Positions 1-5,651 of a stretch of DNA of 10,704 nt are shown one piece after another. Position numbers and translations under genes: made by a program. The notes under the pieces were generated by a model that saw only the letters and a list, made by a program, of their open reading frames with translations, ran no database searches and was not told the DNA's origin. This stretch comes from Actinomycetes bacterium (GTDB lineage Bacteria; Actinomycetota; Acidimicrobiia; Spongiisociales; UBA5794). Numbering within the stretch: position 1 is the first letter of the stretch; every line of letters begins with the position of its first letter. Where the stretch lies: the NCBI GenBank assembly GCA_023336855.1, contig JAMBLK010000292.1:1-10704 (forward strand). The letters run 5' to 3'.

Positions 1-398
1 ACGCTCGCTCTACTCGGTATCCCCATATGGTTGATCGCCTTGATCCTCATCGCTGCGTTCAAGAATCGGAACACCGTCCGTTCAAACCCTGGCGTCTTCG
101 AGTTCAAGTCCAAGAAGGGCGACGGATGGAACCGGGGAAAAGGCTATGCACGGTGGGTCAGCGACGTGCTGATTGTTCACTCCGGGATCGCACTGATCCG
201 GACAGCAGCCGCCCAAGTAGACAAGTAGAGGCGATCAACGTCCTCGGCCCGATCGAGCCTCCGCCGAAGGGCCTGGGAGAAGACCCAGCGGAAGTCGCTC
301 TGACCTACTCAGGCGGTAAGGAACTCTCGTTCGCCGTGTCTGTCGACGACCTCACCGTCGCCCTGGGACCCAATCAGAGCGCAACAGATAGCGCATAG
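1..398 (+). pseudogene. Membrane-anchored DUF2550-like protein, 5'-partial and frameshifted
   Basis: Frame 1 is open from the first base to a TAG at 226-228; frame 3 then continues to a TAG at 396-398. The visible part starts with a hydrophobic helix (IPIWLIALILIAAF). Then come a basic stretch, a segment with GDGWNRGKGYARW, and a short beta-rich second half (VLGPIEPPPKGLG, ELSFAVSVDDLTVAL). Layout and the PG.F...G.GW.RG.ARY-like pattern resemble the actinobacterial DUF2550 family, a membrane-anchored family of unknown function often found near the ATP synthase genes; this match is from memory and moderate. The frames are split by a perfect 8-bp tandem duplication at 214-229. Removing one copy joins ...AAQV to EAINVLGPIE and gives 129 visible codons plus a stop. 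The break is therefore a mutation or assembly artefact inside one gene, not two genes. As read, the product loses its C-terminal half. The N-terminus lies outside the window. Confidence 0.6.
214..229. repeat. 8-bp tandem duplication causing a frameshift
   Basis: The unit CAAGTAGA occurs twice in direct contact (214-221 and 222-229), followed by G. The second copy shifts the frame and brings in the TAG at 226-228. With a single copy the codons read CAA GTA GAG GCG, which joins the two open halves of the gene. Slipped-strand mispairing is the likely origin. A consensus or assembly error is the alternative. Confidence 0.85.
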
Positions 399-554
399 CC
401 GACTGGGTGCTCGCATCTCCACGCTCGCGTGGTGGCCCGCCGAATTGCGCTTGGTGACTGCCGCGCCCTCCGTCGCTAGACCCTTTGGAACCAAGGGCCG
501 TCGCGAGTCGCGAGCACACATCCACCCGTGAATCCTGTCATCAACAGCCGTCGG
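399..554. other. Convergent intergenic region with short inverted and tandem repeats
   Basis: This lies between the ends of two convergent genes. At 419-432, 21 bp after the first gene's stop, is CCACGCTCGCGTGG, a 6-bp self-complementary arm pair around TC that would fold as a 5-bp stem with a tetraloop. It has no following T-run, so it is at best a weak terminator. At 485-496 there is an imperfect hairpin around CCCTTTGGAACCAAGGG. At 500-513 the heptamer GTCGCGA is present twice in tandem. I see no convincing gene here. Confidence 0.4.
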
Positions 555-1322
555 TCATGACCAGCGGACTCGCACGTTGTCGTGCCACTTGTCGAGGAGC
601 TCACTGTCGCCGGTGATCGTGATTCGTGAGTCCTCGCGCCGGTTCCACAGCACCAGGTAGAGATCGGATGCGTCTCCCGTGAGAGTGCCATCTGCGGGTC
701 CGTCGTCGCGAACTGTGGTGATGCCGTCCGGTGCCAATGTGATGTGCCAGCGGTCGTTGGTGTCGGTTGCGTGGACGAGCATCGCCTTGGCGCTCTCGAT
801 CGGGAACTCCTTGCGTCGTGGGGCCATCCCGGCGATCAGCTCGTCGATTCCGTCGGCAGCGAATACGGGATCGAATCCGGAGGGGATACCGGCAGCGTTC
901 TGTGCATCGAATCGATGTATCGCCGTTTCGTGGGCTTGGCGCCTCGCCCACATCGCGAGGGGCGACGGAGCGGGGAGGAACGTCCACGATTCCACATTGA
1001 GCGGCGCCGACTCGAGTTCATGGACGAGGTTGGCGTTTGTCTCGAGGTACCAGTCGATCAGTTTCTCGTCGTCGGGCCAGAAGGCGGCCAGATCCGGCCA
1101 GAACTCGGTGAGTTCAGCGAGATCGTCTCCCCAGGATCCGTCGTGGAGTTGGGAAACGTGACCCGCAGCCCACAAGTGAATCATGCTCAGGTGACGCAGC
1201 AGTTCTCGCATCTCCCACCCTGGGCATGTCGGAACATCTGCGTTGAGGCCGCCCTGCCGCGCGGCAACCGCGAGGAGATTCGCTTCCCGTCCAACGGCTC
1301 TGATGTGCTCTGCGATCTCCAT
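555..1322 (-). CDS. Maleylpyruvate isomerase family mycothiol-dependent enzyme (DinB-like fold)
   Basis: A 255-residue soluble protein of the MDMPI family. These metal-dependent enzymes use or transfer mycothiol; the archetype isomerises maleylpyruvate in gentisate breakdown, but most members have unknown substrates. The N-terminal domain has the hallmark VPTCPGWEMRELLRHL (30-45) and QAHETAIHRFDA (129-140). By family comparison, His44, Glu132 and His136 would bind the metal. The C-terminal half (about 180-250) has the MDMPI_C pattern, including ATDTNDRWHITL and GDASDLYLVLWNR. The frame is open further upstream, but ATG at 1322 is chosen because GGGAGGA sits 5-11 bases before it and the protein then begins where family members begin. 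It follows the cupin gene by 110 bp on the same strand, with a hairpin between, and is probably in the same transcription unit. The true substrate cannot be read from the sequence. Confidence 0.87.
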   Translation of the reverse strand: MEIAEHIRAVGREANLLAVAARQGGLNADVPTCPGWEMRELLRHLSMIHLWAAGHVSQLHDGSWGDDLAELTEFWPDLAAFWPDDEKLIDWYLETNANLVHELESAPLNVESWTFLPAPSPLAMWARRQAHETAIHRFDAQNAAGIPSGFDPVFAADGIDELIAGMAPRRKEFPIESAKAMLVHATDTNDRWHITLAPDGITTVRDDGPADGTLTGDASDLYLVLWNRREDSRITITGDSELLDKWHDNVRVRWS

Positions 1323-1362
1323 GGCGTCCTCCCAATCGATCAGAGTAAGGGTCCCACTACCT

Positions 1363-1399
1363 CTCAGATGGCCAGACCGTTGTCGTCGGGCCATCCGAG
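1363..1399 (-). other. Intercistronic hairpin between cupin and mycothiol-enzyme genes
   Basis: An 11-bp inverted repeat (arms 1363-1373 and 1389-1399, 15-nt loop). On the minus-strand transcript every position pairs, with one G-U wobble: CTCGGATGGCC against GGCCATCTGAG. On the + strand the same position would be an A-C mismatch, so the structure fits a minus-strand RNA. No U-run follows. It could be an attenuator, a processing site or a protein-binding site that sets the ratio of cupin to downstream enzyme. Confidence 0.5.
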
Positions 1400-1432
1400 G
1401 GTCGCGACTCCAAACCCTGTTCGGACTCTCTC

Positions 1433-1792
1433 CTACAGCTTGCCAACGACGTGGGCGAGCACTTCCGACATCTGGTCGTGGGGGCTGAACTCGACCATCC
1501 TGACCGCTTCTTCGACCACAACGGTGTGGCCGGAGGGCCAGTAGTAGATCTCGCCTGCACCGACGACCTCTTGGGTGCCGTCCTCGTAGTTCACGCGGAT
1601 GCTGCCCTCGATGACGTACCCCCAGTGTGGGCACTGGCAGTGGTCCCGCTCGAGACCCTCGAGCAGAGGGCAGAAGTCGAGACCGGTTGGGTATTGCATG
1701 TACGCGCTGGTCATCCCGCCCCAGTCCAGGCCTCGGATCATCTCTCCGAGAGCCTCGTGGGCGATCGGTAGTTCTTCGACGTTGCTCTTCAT
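1433..1792 (-). CDS. Small cupin-domain protein
   Basis: A 119-residue single-domain cupin. The core runs from about residue 50 to 104: HCQCPHWGYVIEGSIRV (51-67) is the first cupin motif, and GEIYYWPSGHTVVVEE (80-95) the second. His51, His56 and His89 are the likely metal ligands, with Cys52 and Cys54 nearby in an unusual HCQCPH arrangement that could also take part in metal or thiol chemistry. The start ATG at 1792 has AAGGAGA 9-15 bases upstream. The protein is cytoplasmic, with no signal peptide. It stands between the 66-residue protein gene (120 bp upstream) and the mycothiol-type enzyme (110 bp downstream), all on the same strand next to a divergent PadR regulator. Small cupins span enzymes and ligand sensors, and the sequence does not decide which this is. 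Pairing with a mycothiol-type enzyme is compatible with detoxification or aromatic-compound metabolism. Confidence 0.85.
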   Translation of the reverse strand: MKSNVEELPIAHEALGEMIRGLDWGGMTSAYMQYPTGLDFCPLLEGLERDHCQCPHWGYVIEGSIRVNYEDGTQEVVGAGEIYYWPSGHTVVVEEAVRMVEFSPHDQMSEVLAHVVGKL

Positions 1793-1912
1793 CTTCCCTA
1801 TCTCCTTCTCGTGGTTTCTACAGGAGTCGGCTTGTCGCCGTTTGCTCGATGCAGGTTCCAGGCGGAACCGGCAGTATCAAGGCCTACCTTGGGGCCATCT
1901 CGATCGAAGACA
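1793..1912. other. Spacer upstream of the cupin gene with hairpin and a repeated 10-mer
   Basis: A 120-bp gap between two minus-strand genes. GGTTCC (1854-1859) and GGAACC (1864-1869) form a perfect 6-bp stem with a 4-nt loop. Directly beside it, GCAGTATCAA (1871-1880) repeats exactly a decamer found in the padR divergent region at 2206-2215. On the minus strand this decamer carries TTGATACT, including a GATACT -10-like box. I see no good -35 for it. Confidence 0.35.
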
Positions 1913-2113
1913 TCAGGCGGTGGCTGGTGGGCCTTGTGCGACCCAACCCTTGTCTGGTTTCGCTCTCAGGAGTCTGGCGATAGCGTTGGAGAAGCGATCG
2001 AGAGACCCGGTCCCGTTGTGTCGTTTCGGCCTGCTAATCCTTGCGTTCTTCATCTCATCCGAGATGGCGCCGATGTAGGCATTGATGAAGTCGGTTCGTT
2101 CGATTGGGTACAT
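1913..2113 (-). CDS. Small basic protein of unknown function, divergent from padR
   Basis: I do not recognise this 66-residue protein. It begins MYPIERTDFINAYIGAISDE, has a basic middle (NARISRPKRHNG), then a predicted amphipathic helix (SLDRFSNAIARLLRA, 37-51) and a Gly/Pro/Ala-rich end. There is no signal peptide or membrane segment. The reading frame is open far upstream through padR, but the ATG at 2113 has a very strong ribosome binding site (GGGGAGGA, 5-12 bases upstream) and is the sensible start. It has its own promoter-like sequence at 2208-2236, overlapping paired palindromes, and is first of three same-strand genes. Its position directly opposite padR suggests it is the main regulated target. 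It could be a small regulator, inhibitor or structural partner; nothing in the sequence decides this. Confidence 0.65.
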   Translation of the reverse strand: MYPIERTDFINAYIGAISDEMKNARISRPKRHNGTGSLDRFSNAIARLLRAKPDKGWVAQGPPATA

Positions 2114-2194
2114 GATGTCCTCCCCGTAGCGTCGCCCTGCTTCCGATGCAATCCCAGACGGACCCGGCAGACTCAACCGTGTCTCCACACCTAC

Positions 2195-2211
2195 TACTGC
2201 ATCTTGCAGTA
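2195..2211. promoter_or_regulatory. Probable PadR operator 1 (TACT-N9-AGTA)
   Basis: TACTGCATCTTGCAGTA is a perfect 7-bp inverted repeat around TCT. It covers the minus-strand -10 box and start region. Assignment to the adjacent PadR protein is inference from position and symmetry; PadR proteins bind as dimers to palindromes of about this size. Confidence 0.55.
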
Positions 2212-2215
2212 TCAA

Positions 2216-2221
2216 TATACT
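2216..2221 (+). promoter_or_regulatory. -10 box for padR
   Basis: TATACT differs from the sigma-70 consensus TATAAT at one position and would start transcription near 2228, about 18 bases before the padR ATG. No clear -35 is present 16-18 bp upstream (the bases there are around CTACTAC), so the assignment is tentative. Confidence 0.4.
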
Positions 2222-2234
2222 AAACTCTGCAGTA
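2218..2234. promoter_or_regulatory. Probable PadR operator 2 (TACT-N9-AGTA)
   Basis: TACTAAACTCTGCAGTA has the same outer half-sites and length as the first site and shares TGCAGTA with it; its inner bases are less symmetric. It starts 23 bp after the first site, roughly two helical turns, so two dimers could bind the same face side by side. It covers the minus-strand spacer and part of the -35, and overlaps the end of the padR -10 box. Confidence 0.5.
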
Positions 2235-2245
2235 AAGTCAAGGGC

Positions 2246-2878
2246 ATGCCACCGAGAATGACCACATCGTCGTACGCGATCCTTGCCATCCTCGACCTGA
2301 AACCGTGGACCGGCTACGAACTCACACACCAGGCCCAACGAAGTCTCCGCTACGCCTGGCCAAAGTCCGAACGCCTCTTGTACTCCGAACCGAAGAAGCT
2401 CGTCGAACTCGGCTACGCCACTACCCACAAGGAGCAAACGGGCAATCGCACACGCAACGTCTACGAGATCACCGATACGGGTCGAGACGCGCTCAGCGAA
2501 TGGACGGGAACCAGAACCCAACCGCCGCACATGGAAGTCGAAGCCCTCCTGCGGTTGTTGTTCGCCGACCACGGATCAACCGAAGACCTCCACCGTGTCC
2601 TCGACGAGCTTCAATCCGACATCGGTGAACACCACGAATCGATCGTTGAACTCATGGGCACCTACCTCAACGGTGGACATCCCTTCCCCGAGCGCACGCA
2701 CCTCTCCGTGCTCTTCGCTACCTTCCAAATCGAGATGTTCAAGAGCATCGAACGATGGATCGACTTCGCACGCGACGAGATCGACCAATGGCCAGACACG
2801 GAAAATCTCGGCATGACTCAACGAACCGAGGCACTGACCCGCTCCCTCGCCCACGACGAGTCACCCCTCGATATCTGA
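2246..2878 (+). CDS. PadR-family transcriptional regulator
   Basis: A 210-residue regulator. The first 90 residues are a PadR winged helix: SSYAILAILDLKPWTGYELTHQ (helix 1 and the GYEL turn), a recognition region around RYAWPKSERLLYSEPKKLVELGYAT, and the wing with RTRNVYEITDTGRDALSEW. The rest (about 95-200) is helical and matches the PadR C-terminal dimerisation and ligand-sensing domain, with MEVEALLRLLFADHG at its start. The frame is open upstream to 1811, but homologues begin near this point. ATG at 2246 has a weak AAGG before it; ATG at 2258 (four codons later) is an alternative. The gene is divergent from the 66-residue protein, cupin and mycothiol-type enzyme genes, and paired palindromes in the shared spacer suggest that it represses both itself and them until an unknown, perhaps aromatic or toxic, ligand is bound. 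Confidence 0.9.
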   Translation: MPPRMTTSSYAILAILDLKPWTGYELTHQAQRSLRYAWPKSERLLYSEPKKLVELGYATTHKEQTGNRTRNVYEITDTGRDALSEWTGTRTQPPHMEVEALLRLLFADHGSTEDLHRVLDELQSDIGEHHESIVELMGTYLNGGHPFPERTHLSVLFATFQIEMFKSIERWIDFARDEIDQWPDTENLGMTQRTEALTRSLAHDESPLDI

Positions 2879-2909
2879 CTCCTACCTCCGCCAGAAGCAA
2901 TACAGCGAT

Positions 2910-2932
2910 CACCGGAAGTCGCGACCCCGGTG
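2910..2932 (+). terminator. Possible hairpin terminator after padR
   Basis: CACCGG (2910-2915) and CCGGTG (2927-2932) form a 6-bp stem; the palindrome GTCGCGAC lies in the loop and can extend the fold. It begins 32 bp after the padR stop. There is no T-run, which is common for actinobacterial terminators, so an operator for the following gene is equally possible. Confidence 0.35.
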
Positions 2933-2964
2933 CCATAGTGAATGGGCAACGCCGATACTGTCGT

Positions 2965-3759
2965 ATGGCCACCATCATCGCTCACAGGGGCGCCCGGAGT
3001 CTCGCCCCGGAGAACACCCTCGCCGCTGCTCGGAAGGCCTTCGCGGTCGGCGCCGACATGTGGGAGACGGACGTCGCCGTCACCGCAGACGATCAACTGG
3101 TCCTGATGCACGACGACGCGATGATGCGGACGACCAACGTCGCCACCGTGTTTCCCGACCGCGTCCCGTCGCCTTTCTCCACGTACACGCTGGACGAGAT
3201 CCGAACACTGGATGCCGGCTCTTGGTTCGAGAGCGACGATCCGTTCGGACAGATCGCTGCCGGCAACGTCGGATCCGCGGAGTTGGCGACGTACCAGGGC
3301 ACGCAGGTCCCAACGCTTCGCGAAGCCTTCGAGCTGACGCTCGAACTGGACTGGTTCGTCAACCTCGAACTCAAGGCCCAGCCGGCCCCAAAGGACTCCG
3401 TCGACGTCGTAAGTGCGGTCCTCTCACTCGCAGACGACGTGGGAATCGGACCCGATCATCTCCTGTTCTCCTCCGCTCAACACGAATGGCTGAAGACTGT
3501 GAAGGAGTGTGCACCCGACTTCGAGGTCCAGGCGATCCTGGGCCTCTTCCCCGAAGATCCGATCGACTTCACCGACCCGTTCTTCGACACCTTCAACCCA
3601 CGGATCACGCGCCTGACGATCGAACAGCTCAAGGCGCGACTCGCCTTGGGGACGAAGCTCAATCCCTACACTGTCAACGATCACGAAACCATCTCTCGGC
3701 TCGTCGAGATCGGAATCACCGGTCTCATCACCGACTTCCCGCAGCGAGGAGCACGATGA
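2965..3759 (+). CDS. Glycerophosphodiester phosphodiesterase (GDPD/TIM-barrel)
   Basis: A 264-residue cytoplasmic enzyme that splits glycerophosphodiesters to glycerol 3-phosphate and an alcohol, feeding phospholipid turnover. Hallmarks in order are AHRGAR (6-11), APENTLAA (14-21), WETDVAVTADDQLVLMHD (33-50), LDEIRTLDAGSWF (76-88), QVPTLREAFE (114-123), NLELK (133-137) and the terminal ITGLITDFPQ (251-260). By family knowledge His7 and His49 are the acid/base pair, and Glu34, Asp36 and Glu135 bind the metal. There is no signal peptide. ATG at 2965 places AHRG at the N-terminus as in homologues; the frame is open far upstream into padR but without family similarity. There is no good ribosome binding site. 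GATACT at 2954-2959 lies 6 bp before the ATG, so a leaderless transcript is possible. The stop overlaps the next gene's start (ATGA). Confidence 0.92.
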   Translation: MATIIAHRGARSLAPENTLAAARKAFAVGADMWETDVAVTADDQLVLMHDDAMMRTTNVATVFPDRVPSPFSTYTLDEIRTLDAGSWFESDDPFGQIAAGNVGSAELATYQGTQVPTLREAFELTLELDWFVNLELKAQPAPKDSVDVVSAVLSLADDVGIGPDHLLFSSAQHEWLKTVKECAPDFEVQAILGLFPEDPIDFTDPFFDTFNPRITRLTIEQLKARLALGTKLNPYTVNDHETISRLVEIGITGLITDFPQRGAR

Positions 3760-4628
3760 CGTCTTCCCCCACGACCCTGGCCCCGCACCGGTTCTGCATC
3801 GTCAACTGCTACCCGGCCGCAAGCCGCGACAACTTCGACCGATCCGACGTGGGCCACCCCCACGAAATGTTCAAGGACTTCCTGAGAAGGGAAGCTCCCA
3901 ACGCGACCACCGAGATCGTCTACGTCGCCGACCCCGACTTCTCTCTTCCGGATGGCACCACCATCGAGGACTTCGACGGGTACATCTGGACGGGATCGGA
4001 CCTCACCGTCTATCACACCGAAGACCCTCGCGTCGCCATGCAGATCTTCTTCGCCGGAGCTCTGATGCAGTCGGGAGCTGCCAGTTGGGGGAGTTGCTGG
4101 GGCATTCAGCTGGCATCGCTCGTGGGCGGCGGCGAGGTCGCTGTGAACCCAGCCGGCCGCGAATGGGGCATCGCTCGCAACATCGAATTGACCGGTGCTG
4201 CCCGGACGTCTCCCATGCTGGACGGCAAACCAAAGACGTTCGACGGCTTCATCATGCATCTCGACGAAGTCACCCGCCTTCCCGACGGCACGCCGCTGCT
4301 CGCCACCAACGAGCACACGCACATCCAGGCCGCCGTCATCGAAGACGGGGACGCCGCGTTCTGGAGCACGCAGTACCACCCCGAGTACAACCTGCACGAG
4401 ATGGGACGCCTCATCGCAGCGAGAGGCCCGGCGCTGGTGAAGGAAGGTCACTTCCCCGACGAAGCGGCCGTCGCGGCGTACGCAGCCAAGATGATGGAGC
4501 TTGCAGCCAGTCCGGATTCGGCTGAGCTGAGAAGAGAACTCAACGTCGGTGACGACATCATCAACCCGGAGATCCGGGAAATCGAGTTACGAAACTGGCT
4601 GCGATTCATCGATTCGAGAACGAGATAA
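3756..4628 (+). CDS. Free-standing class I glutamine amidotransferase
   Basis: A 290-residue protein with the class I (triad) glutaminase fold, as in the GMP synthase glutaminase domain. The nucleophile elbow is WGSCWGIQLA (111-120, Cys114), and the other triad residues are in TQYHPEYN (205-212, His208 and Glu210). GYIWTGSDLTVY (75-86) matches the segment that forms the oxyanion region. No synthetase domain follows; instead there is an 80-residue helical tail. It may supply ammonia to a partner, or hydrolyse a gamma-glutamyl or similar amide. Some stand-alone relatives act on gamma-glutamyl compounds. The ATG at 3756 overlaps the phosphodiesterase stop by 4 bp, and GAGGAG lies 5-10 bases upstream, so the two are translationally coupled. 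That coupling to a phosphodiesterase is the best clue to its role, but the substrate is unknown. Confidence 0.87.
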   Translation: MTSSPTTLAPHRFCIVNCYPAASRDNFDRSDVGHPHEMFKDFLRREAPNATTEIVYVADPDFSLPDGTTIEDFDGYIWTGSDLTVYHTEDPRVAMQIFFAGALMQSGAASWGSCWGIQLASLVGGGEVAVNPAGREWGIARNIELTGAARTSPMLDGKPKTFDGFIMHLDEVTRLPDGTPLLATNEHTHIQAAVIEDGDAAFWSTQYHPEYNLHEMGRLIAARGPALVKEGHFPDEAAVAAYAAKMMELAASPDSAELRRELNVGDDIINPEIREIELRNWLRFIDSRTR

Positions 4629-4647
4629 CGGGAACAACCGTCCGAGA

Positions 4648-4668
4648 TGTGCATTTGGTAGCTGCACA
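4648..4668. other. Inverted repeat in the amidotransferase-dcd spacer
   Basis: TGTGCA (4648-4653) and TGCACA (4663-4668) form a perfect 6-bp stem with a 9-nt loop, 19 bp after the amidotransferase stop and 26 bp before the dcd ATG. No T-run follows. It may end the upstream operon or be an operator of dcd. A weak promoter-like pair, TTGGTA (4655-4660) and TAGCAT (4680-4685) with a long 19-bp spacer, overlaps it. Confidence 0.3.
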
Positions 4669-4693
4669 CCGACTCCAACTAGCATCACCGCAC

Positions 4694-5272
4694 ATGATCT
4701 TCTCCGATCGAACGATCATCGAAGCCATCGAGAGCGGTCGCGTGTCCATCGATCCGTTCGATCGCGCCCTCGTGCAGCCATCGAGCGTCGACGTTCGCTG
4801 TGACAAGCGGTTCCGTGTCTTCGAGAACCACCGGTACCCGCTGATCGACCCGAAGGCAGTGCAATCCGACCTCACGAGCGAGGTCGAAGCGAGTGCGGAC
4901 CAACCGTTCATCCTCCATCCCGGCGAGTTCGTGCTCGGCACCACCCTCGAGACGATCCGCCTCGGAGACGACGTCGTCGCTCGCCTCGAAGGCAAGTCGT
5001 CGCTCGGTCGACTCGGCCTTCTCATCCACTCGACCGCGGGATTCGTTGACCCCGGATTCAGCGGGCAGGTGACCCTGGAGCTCTCGAACGTCGCGAATCT
5101 CCCCATCGCTATCTACCCCGAGATGAAGATCGGTCAGATCAGCTTCTACCAGATGACCACGGCGGCCGAGCACCCCTACGGTTCGGCGTCACTCGGATCC
5201 AAGTACCAGGGACAGAACGGCCCCACGGCGAGCCGGATGCACAGAGATTTCCAAGGGAGAGACGATGGCTAG
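4694..5272 (+). CDS. dcd: dCTP deaminase, mycobacterial (probably dUMP-forming) type
   Basis: A 192-residue trimeric enzyme of pyrimidine nucleotide metabolism, turning dCTP into dUTP, or in the bifunctional type directly into dUMP, the precursor for dTMP. Signatures are ALVQPSSVDVR (25-35), FILHPGEFVLGTTLE (72-86), EGKSSLGRLGL (99-109), HSTAGFVDPGFSGQVTLELSN (112-132) and EHPYGSASLGSKYQGQNGPT (159-178). Glu129 is the expected general base; Ser102/Ser103 and Arg106 lie in the conserved substrate motif. The sequence is close to the actinobacterial consensus I know, and the Mycobacterium tuberculosis enzyme of this type makes dUMP directly, so the bifunctional activity is likely but inferred. 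ATG at 4694 matches homologue starts; an ATG at 4649 would add 15 atypical residues. No ribosome binding site precedes either, hinting at leaderless translation. It overlaps the next gene by 8 bp. Confidence 0.96.
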   Translation: MIFSDRTIIEAIESGRVSIDPFDRALVQPSSVDVRCDKRFRVFENHRYPLIDPKAVQSDLTSEVEASADQPFILHPGEFVLGTTLETIRLGDDVVARLEGKSSLGRLGLLIHSTAGFVDPGFSGQVTLELSNVANLPIAIYPEMKIGQISFYQMTTAAEHPYGSASLGSKYQGQNGPTASRMHRDFQGRDDG

Positions 5273-5627
5273 ACCGGCAGTGGCGCGAGTGGCGTCGATC
5301 ATGCTCGACTGCAACGACCTCGATGGGATGGTGTCGTTCTGGGGAGCAATTCTCGAGGTCAAGGAGAAGAACCGCTTCCCCGGCTACGTGTGGATGACCC
5401 GCATCTCACGAGGCGGGCCTGCATTGGCCTTCCAGCAGGTCTCCGAGAAGAAGGCGGCGAAGAACCGCCTCCATCTCGATCTGAGCACGGCCGATCCCGA
5501 GGCACTGATCTCGCACATCGAGGAACTCGGCGGAGTACGTCTCCACGATCACGACATTGCAGGGTTCCACTGGACGGTCTGTGCCGATCCGGAAGGCAAC
5601 GAGTTCTGCGTCACGAAGAGCGACTAG
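5265..5627 (+). CDS. VOC-superfamily (glyoxalase-like) protein
   Basis: A 120-residue protein made of two beta-alpha-beta-beta-beta units. The first is VARVASIMLDCNDLDGMVSFWGAIL (6-30), with WMTRISRGGPALAFQQV (43-59). The second is KNRLHLDLSTADPEALISHIEELGG (66-90), ending in WTVCADPEGNEFCVTKS (103-119). His70 and Glu113 sit where metal-binding family members place ligands. The pattern fits the Glyoxalase_6-like branch common in Actinobacteria, whose members include lyases, dioxygenase relatives and resistance proteins; no substrate can be named. The ATG at 5265 lies inside the end of dcd (8-bp overlap, ATGGCTAG), with AGGGAGAG 4-11 bases upstream, so translation is coupled to dcd. That coupling is probably a matter of compactness, as no link to nucleotide metabolism is evident. 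Its stop faces the ABC operon's end 24 bp away. Confidence 0.85.
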   Translation: MARPAVARVASIMLDCNDLDGMVSFWGAILEVKEKNRFPGYVWMTRISRGGPALAFQQVSEKKAAKNRLHLDLSTADPEALISHIEELGGVRLHDHDIAGFHWTVCADPEGNEFCVTKSD

Positions 5628-5651
5628 GCACGCCGGACCCTCGACGGCCAT

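Larger units (their letters stand above)
2208..2236 (-). promoter_or_regulatory. Minus-strand promoter for the 66-residue protein and downstream genes
   Basis: On the minus strand, TTTACT (2236-2231, four of six bases of TTGACA) and GATACT (2213-2208) are separated by exactly 17 bp, a good sigma-70-type spacing. Transcription would begin near 2201, about 90 bases before the ATG at 2113. Both boxes are overlapped by the two TACT-N9-AGTA sites. Confidence 0.5.

Noticed and set aside
500..513. Tandem heptamer GTCGCGA x2 as a second slippage site
   Set aside because: It is non-coding, very short and of a composition expected by chance in high-GC DNA. It is kept only as a note in the intergenic entry.
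744..1544. 266-codon open frame on the + strand opposite the mycothiol-type enzyme
   Set aside because: The minus strand carries conserved MDMPI motifs and a good ribosome binding site. The + frame has no family features and runs across the intercistronic gap.
2114..2572. Long upstream extension of the 66-residue gene antisense to padR
   Set aside because: It runs through the palindromic promoter region and the padR coding sequence, which has clear winged-helix motifs. Only the part from the ATG at 2113 has a ribosome binding site.
3060..3755. Upstream in-frame extension of the amidotransferase gene
   Set aside because: The added residues are an arginine-rich out-of-frame reading of the phosphodiesterase gene. 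The ATG at 3756 has a ribosome binding site and begins just before the conserved fold.
5628..5651. Possible bidirectional terminator between the VOC gene and the ABC operon
   Set aside because: Only a 4-bp GCCG/CGGC pairing is visible and there is no T-run, so it is too weak to annotate.
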